64,000 nt of DNA from Mactromeris polynyma (taxonomy: Eukaryota > Mollusca > Bivalvia > Venerida > Mactridae): the NCBI GenBank assembly GCA_032209605.1, contig JASFXZ010000001.1, forward strand, positions 24,432,619-24,496,618, written 5' to 3'. The position numbers were made by a program, and so were the translations under genes. Shown piece after piece: positions 45,101 through 51,100 of the stretch. Within the stretch, counting starts at the first letter, position 1. Each line of letters starts with the position of its first letter. Below the pieces are notes generated by a model. That model worked only from the letters and a program-made list of their open reading frames with translations, had not been told where the DNA came from and did no database searches.

Positions 45101-48100
45101 TATATCGGTCATGAAAAAACTTGTGAAAACAAACATAAATCACAATCATTAACTGCTTCCAGTGTTATTATCCAGTGCCAACACCTAATTGGAGGATTGT
45201 GAAGTTTGTGATCAAACTTCGTTCAAAGCACAGCTCAAGCTAATCACATTTGGATCAGGAGTCAGGTGCTATAATTTTGACCACAATGAGACGCAATTGA
45301 TATGAAGTCAGTCACTGCAACCACTCTGCAATGAAGCCCCCCCCCCCCATCAATGTCACAGCAACCACTCTGCAATGCAGCCCCCCATCAATGTCACTGC
45401 AGCCACTCTGCAATGAAGCCCCCCCACATCACTGTCACTGCAACCACTCTGCAATGAAGCCCCCCCCATCAATGTCACTGCAACCACTCTGCAATGAAGC
45501 CCCCTCCATCAATGTCACTGCAACCACTCTGCAATGAAGCCCCCCATCAATGTCACTGCAACCCCTCTGCAATGAAGCCCCCCCATCAATGTCACTGCAA
45601 CCACTCTGCAATGAAGCCCCCCCATCAATGTCACTGCAGCCACTCTGCAATGAAGCCCCCCCCATCAATGTCACTGCAACCACTCTGCAATGAAGCCCCC
45701 CCCATCAATGTCACTGCAACCACTCTGCCATCAAGCCCCCCACATCAATGTCACTGCAACCACTCTGCAATGAAGCCCCCCATCAATGTCACTGCAACCA
45801 CTCTGCCATCAAGCCCCCCCCATCAATGTCACTGCAACCACTCTGCAATGAAGCCCCCCCATCAATGTCACTGCAACCACTCTGCCATCAAGCCCCCCCC
45901 ATCAATGTCACTGCAACCACTCTGCAATGAAGCCCCCCCCATCAATGTCACTGCAACCACTCTGCCATCAAGCCCCCCCCCATCAATGTCACTGCAACCA
46001 CTCTGCAATGAAGCCCCCCCCCATCAATGTCACTGCAACCACTCTGCAATGAAGCCCCCCCCATCAATGTCACTGCAACCACTCTGCCATCAAGCCCCCC
46101 CCCATCAATGTCACTGCAACCACTCTGCAATGAAGCCCCCCCCCCATCAATGTCACTGCAACCACTCTGCAATGAAGCCCCCCCCATCAATGTCACTGCA
46201 ACCACTCTGCAATGAAGCCCCCCACATCAATGTCACTGCAACCACTCTGCAATGAAGCCCCCCCCCATCAATGTCACTGCAACCACTCTGCCATCAAGCC
46301 CCCCCCATCAATGTCACTGCAACCACTCTGCCATCAAGCCCCCCCCCCCATCAATGTCACTGCAACCACTCTGCCATCAAGCCCCCCCCATCAATGTCAC
46401 TGCAACCACTCTGCAATGAAGCCCCCCCATCAATGTCACTGCAACCACTCTGCCATCAAGCCCCCCCATCAATGTCACTGCATCCACTCTGCAATCAAGC
46501 TTCCCCCCCATCAATGTCACTGCTTTTACAGACCATATACTAACTACATTGAGTTAATATATTTTTACCATCATCAACAATCCAGTCCTCTTCTTGTCGT
46601 TTACGTACAATTTCTGAGTACTCGTCTTCATCTACCATTTCATAAACATCATCATCTTCATCTTTCTGTAAATGAAACAACATTATTTATTCCCAAACTG
46701 GTGGGACACGAAGATCATATTGTACCCCCTAAATAACTGATACAAATTTTTCAGGCCAATTATTACTTTGATAGTTCAAGCCAGTCTTTTACGTTGTTTC
46801 TCAACAGTATTTCAGTTATATACGGTGGTCAGTAGACCTAACCAGTGCTCCTGGGTTACCATCCAGTATTTCAGTTATATACGGTGGTCAGTTGACCTAA
46901 CCATGCTCCTGGGTTACCATCCAGTATTTCAGTTATATACTGTGGTCAGTTGACCTAACCAGTACTCCTGGGTTACCATCCAGTATTTCAGTTATATACG
47001 GTGGTCAGTTGACATAACCATGCTCCTGGGTTACCATCCAGTATTTCAGTTATATACGGTGGTCAGTTGACCTTACCAGTACTCCTGGGTTACCATCCAG
47101 TATTTCAGTTATATACGGTGGTCAGTTGACCTAACCATGCTCCTGGGTTACCATCCAGTATTTCCTTGTTGTCTTCAATCATATTGTCAATAATGAACAT
47201 ATACCTCGCCTGGGTTCAAACCCACAACCTCTAGATTACCAGTTGAGTGATATACTGACCGAGATAACAGGTTGCTAGATTGTAACTGAAGTTGAACTTG
47301 ACTAGTATTTTATTATCCTATTATAGGGGATAACGCCGTGACGTCACGGGCACCTGTTATACGAATGTAAACTTTGCTGATGGGCAGAAAGTCGATATCC
47401 GGTTACAGCGCCATATTGTTTATAACGCTAATTCGCTTTATCTAAATTGTTTATTCTTTAAGTTAAGATTCAGTCTTTTATAGTTGTTGGTTGTACACAC
47501 AAGCGGGGAAAGGGTTTATGATTTCATGGCACAGAATTTCTAATGAGAAGATTTAAGAGCGAAGGAAACAGTAGCTATCTGCCATTGACAGGAAAAACTG
47601 GACCCGTCGACTCATCAACTTATGTAATGTCCGTCCCCTTATACATAATATTATTAAGTGTGAATAAAAGTCATTTTAGGAAATATTTATGTACATAGAC
47701 AACTTTTATTTTGTCCAGAAAGAAAGAAAAATCAAATTCATAGTTGATCATCTAACATAATTATTTTATACTACTGCAACTAAAAATGCAAAGATTTGTC
47801 ATTGTTTTGATAATATAAGGATATTGTGTCTATTACATGTATAATCACTCAAAAGATTTTATAATATATCATATATGTCAAAAGTTCATGTAGTTCATTA
47901 AAATTGACAATTACAGTCTTTAAAGCAAATAATTTAGTGTGGGGACGGACATTACAAAATAGGGACAGACAATAATTTACACTATTATGATTATTTCCGA
48001 AATCTTCAATAAATCCTGCAACACATACTTCTACAAATTCCAGAAATTATACATATAAGATAACATGATAAAAATCAGAAACAGAGGCAGAAACAAGGCC

Positions 48101-51100
48101 AGTATTGGGTTGGACAACTTATATAATGTTATGCAATAAACAATAGTGTCCCCGGCGTGCACTATCTAGATATCAATCTTATTCAGCCCCCTTATCAGCA
48201 TTTCACAGTGTCTGGCCCAGTGGGAGTCCAATATGCATCCAATCAGTTTTTGCTGTCACCATCAGACACATATGTACAAATAAAGTTGAGAAGTGTCAAT
48301 TATTTTTTTATATGCTGCTGGACGGAAGTTTACCAATGGGTAACGTCGTATAAAAACATTCAACGGGCTGCGTTTATGTTATGTTTTTGTTATCCCGGTG
48401 GCGAGTGTAAACAAACTCAACTCCACACGTTTATGTTTTAGACATTTTAAAGAACAGAACTGTGAACACAAATATCAGCATACAGCTGTCACAAATGTAT
48501 GCGGGCGAATCTAAAAAACTTGGGATAAATGTGATAATACCTGATGTATAAAGGCAAACAAACACATCCGATTGTTGTGTATTTGCCATCGCATATGTTA
48601 CAGAACTTGTGCATTGTAACTTAATTGTGAAATCACCAATGTTCGATTTGATATTCCCGCCATGAGGATGCATCTCATAAAATGACAAATCTGAACCGTT
48701 TCAAAAAGTTATGAAAATGCCGAAAATGACTTGTAAAGAAGATAAGTCTCGAACAATAAAATACGTCTGTACATGTAAATTACCGGATGTCATTAAAAAT
48801 GTTGTAAGATGTGTGAAAACAAATCGAGCAGAATTGAGTGGTATCACGTGAGTTGTACAGGAATTTAGTCTAATTTAAAACGGAGTCTTGGCTTTGTAGA
48901 CTTTGTCATTGGTAGAGAAGTTGACTGTGCACTGCCGAACAATGATAATATATGCTTTATGTATTACTTAAAAATCTAGGAAAGCGCTAGCCAAGAATCC
49001 ATTAGACTCCATTCAAACCAATACATTTCGCAAAGATTTATTCCCATACAATTTAATTATTTATCAAATCTGACTACCAACTCTAGCGCCAGCCAAGACA
49101 AAGTTGATTGACAAAGTGTTTAACATGTGATTTATGTGTATTTATTTATCTACCGCTATGTCTTAATATGTGTGTGTATGAATGACACTCAAATAAATGC
49201 TGAATATGTTTTAATGCTAAATACATGGGTGAAAGTTGAAATTTTTGAAAAACCTGAACATTTTAGCTGGGGGCCGTATGGCCCCCGGTGGGTCCAGGGC
49301 AAAGCCCTGGCTAGGGGTCCAGGGGGCCTGAGGCCCCCGGAAGCTCCTGAGATTTAAGGAATTTTAAGGGTATGAAATGCCTTTCCTGAGTATAAATTGA
49401 CTATGAAATAAATACATAGTAGGTAGAATTTCTACATTTACTTTAGAAAATAAAGATTTGGACCAAACAAACTAATATATTTCAAACTAATGCCTTTGTC
49501 AACATCTGTAAAAGACCCGCTTTTTCATTGGATGGCAAAATCGAGGGCCAGTGCGTCGGTCCGTATGTACGGTACGGATCGGACGGGTTTTACTGTTACC
49601 ACATCCATTGCTGTTTATACAATGCGATTTTGTTACGGGCACCGTTAATTTTCGTATGCGCTGCGTTGTAGATGATTTTAAAAGTTGTAGAAATGGACAT
49701 TCCCACCTCCATTTGTTTTTCACATCCTTTTCTAACACTTTTTTGCTAGTTCCTGTGTCAAGAAACTTCATTTTTCCGCTTTGTTTACAGTTTTGATTTT
49801 ACCGAGAAGCGTTCGGTATCGATGTCGTAAAAAATGGTCTCCCCTGATTTTTATACGATTATTAATGAAACGAACGGTAACTCTATTTACAACAAGGCGC
49901 ACTGTTACATTCGGGCTCTTGACGAACGATATGTTCCGCCATATTCCGACCCCGAACGAACAGTTTGCATTAATACAGGCCGTTTCTGTCACAATTTGCG
50001 ACTGAAAGTTGTGATAAGCTGACGAAAGGGGTGGGGTAACCCCCCCCCCCGAAAATCTCAACGGATTTACACGAATTGGAAAAATGACCCCCGGAGACTT
50101 TCAAAAACCGGAAAATCCGGCATATGCCGGAAAACTTTTACCCATGTAAATGTAAAATTAAGATAAGGTAAATAAACGCTCAATTAAACATATCACGTTG
50201 TTGTCTTTGTTAGATATGTGTACATGTTAACAATTACTATTGATGCATTTCACACATAACACATTATTTATGCACATACACATTATTATGTCATACAGAA
50301 AAGTCAAAGTCATACTAAAAAATTCTTTTCGGAAAACTCGCATACTTCAATATTTTACATTGTTAGAAAGCTGGATGCATTATCTTTCATTTGGTACCAA
50401 CTTTATGCACATGAATTGATTAATACGAATTCTTATACCCACCGCCGTGTTTTTCGAACCTAAACGAATTGAAAATAATTTGTCGTAAAATGTGCTCATT
50501 TTCAAAGTCACATACTGATTTTTTATTTTATTTTTGTAAGCCTTTGATCTGGTATCGATTTGATGCACATATGTAAAAATGAGAATTGAAATACCTACAG
50601 CCGAGTTTTTCGAACCAAAACAGTTTGAAATTTATTTAACGGAAAAATGCTCATTTTCAGAGTCTTATTTGAAAACCAAAACAACCTCTGATTTTATTTA
50701 TTTTTATGTCGTGGGAAAGCTGGGAGTATTACCTTTCAATTGATGCCAAATTTATTATTGTATGTCAAACATTAAAGAAATTAATGGCTACCGCCGTGTC
50801 ATTCATTCCATATTAGTTGTATAGTACGGCGCCGCCACCTTTTACCCTTTTGCCCACCAGTTAACTGCGCATGCGCGGAATTGGGTTGTTTTGTTTACAA
50901 ACACGTTATCCCCTATTGTGTGGCCAATATAAAAAGAATCCATCCATCCTTTCAAGAGGAACAATTTTTGTCCATGGACAGACAAGACAGGTCACAGAGG
51001 TAACACTTTCCGCGGGGGCATAAAAAGCATAATCAACAGTTCATCAAGGTAAAAATGACAAAATAAGAAGAAATAAAAACTCAGATGATACTTTCTACAC

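Larger units (their letters stand above)
47323..50916. mobile_element. 3.6-kb element with 13-bp terminal inverted repeats
   Basis: Left end ATAGGGGATAACG, right end CGTTATCCCCTAT, exact inverted copies. No clear target-site duplication and no transposase frame. The superfamily is not assignable. The left end is followed by the palindrome CCGTGACGTCACGG. It contains another inverted-repeat element (49222-50148). It fills most of intron 2. Confidence 0.5.

Noticed and set aside
45331..46736. Proline/histidine-rich frames (NHSAMKPP)
   Set aside because: They follow a C-rich 40-bp minisatellite whose C-tract length changes the frame in neighbouring copies.
47203..47278. Functional tRNA gene on the minus strand
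   Set aside because: B box is good but acceptor and D stems do not pair properly, which fits a SINE head.
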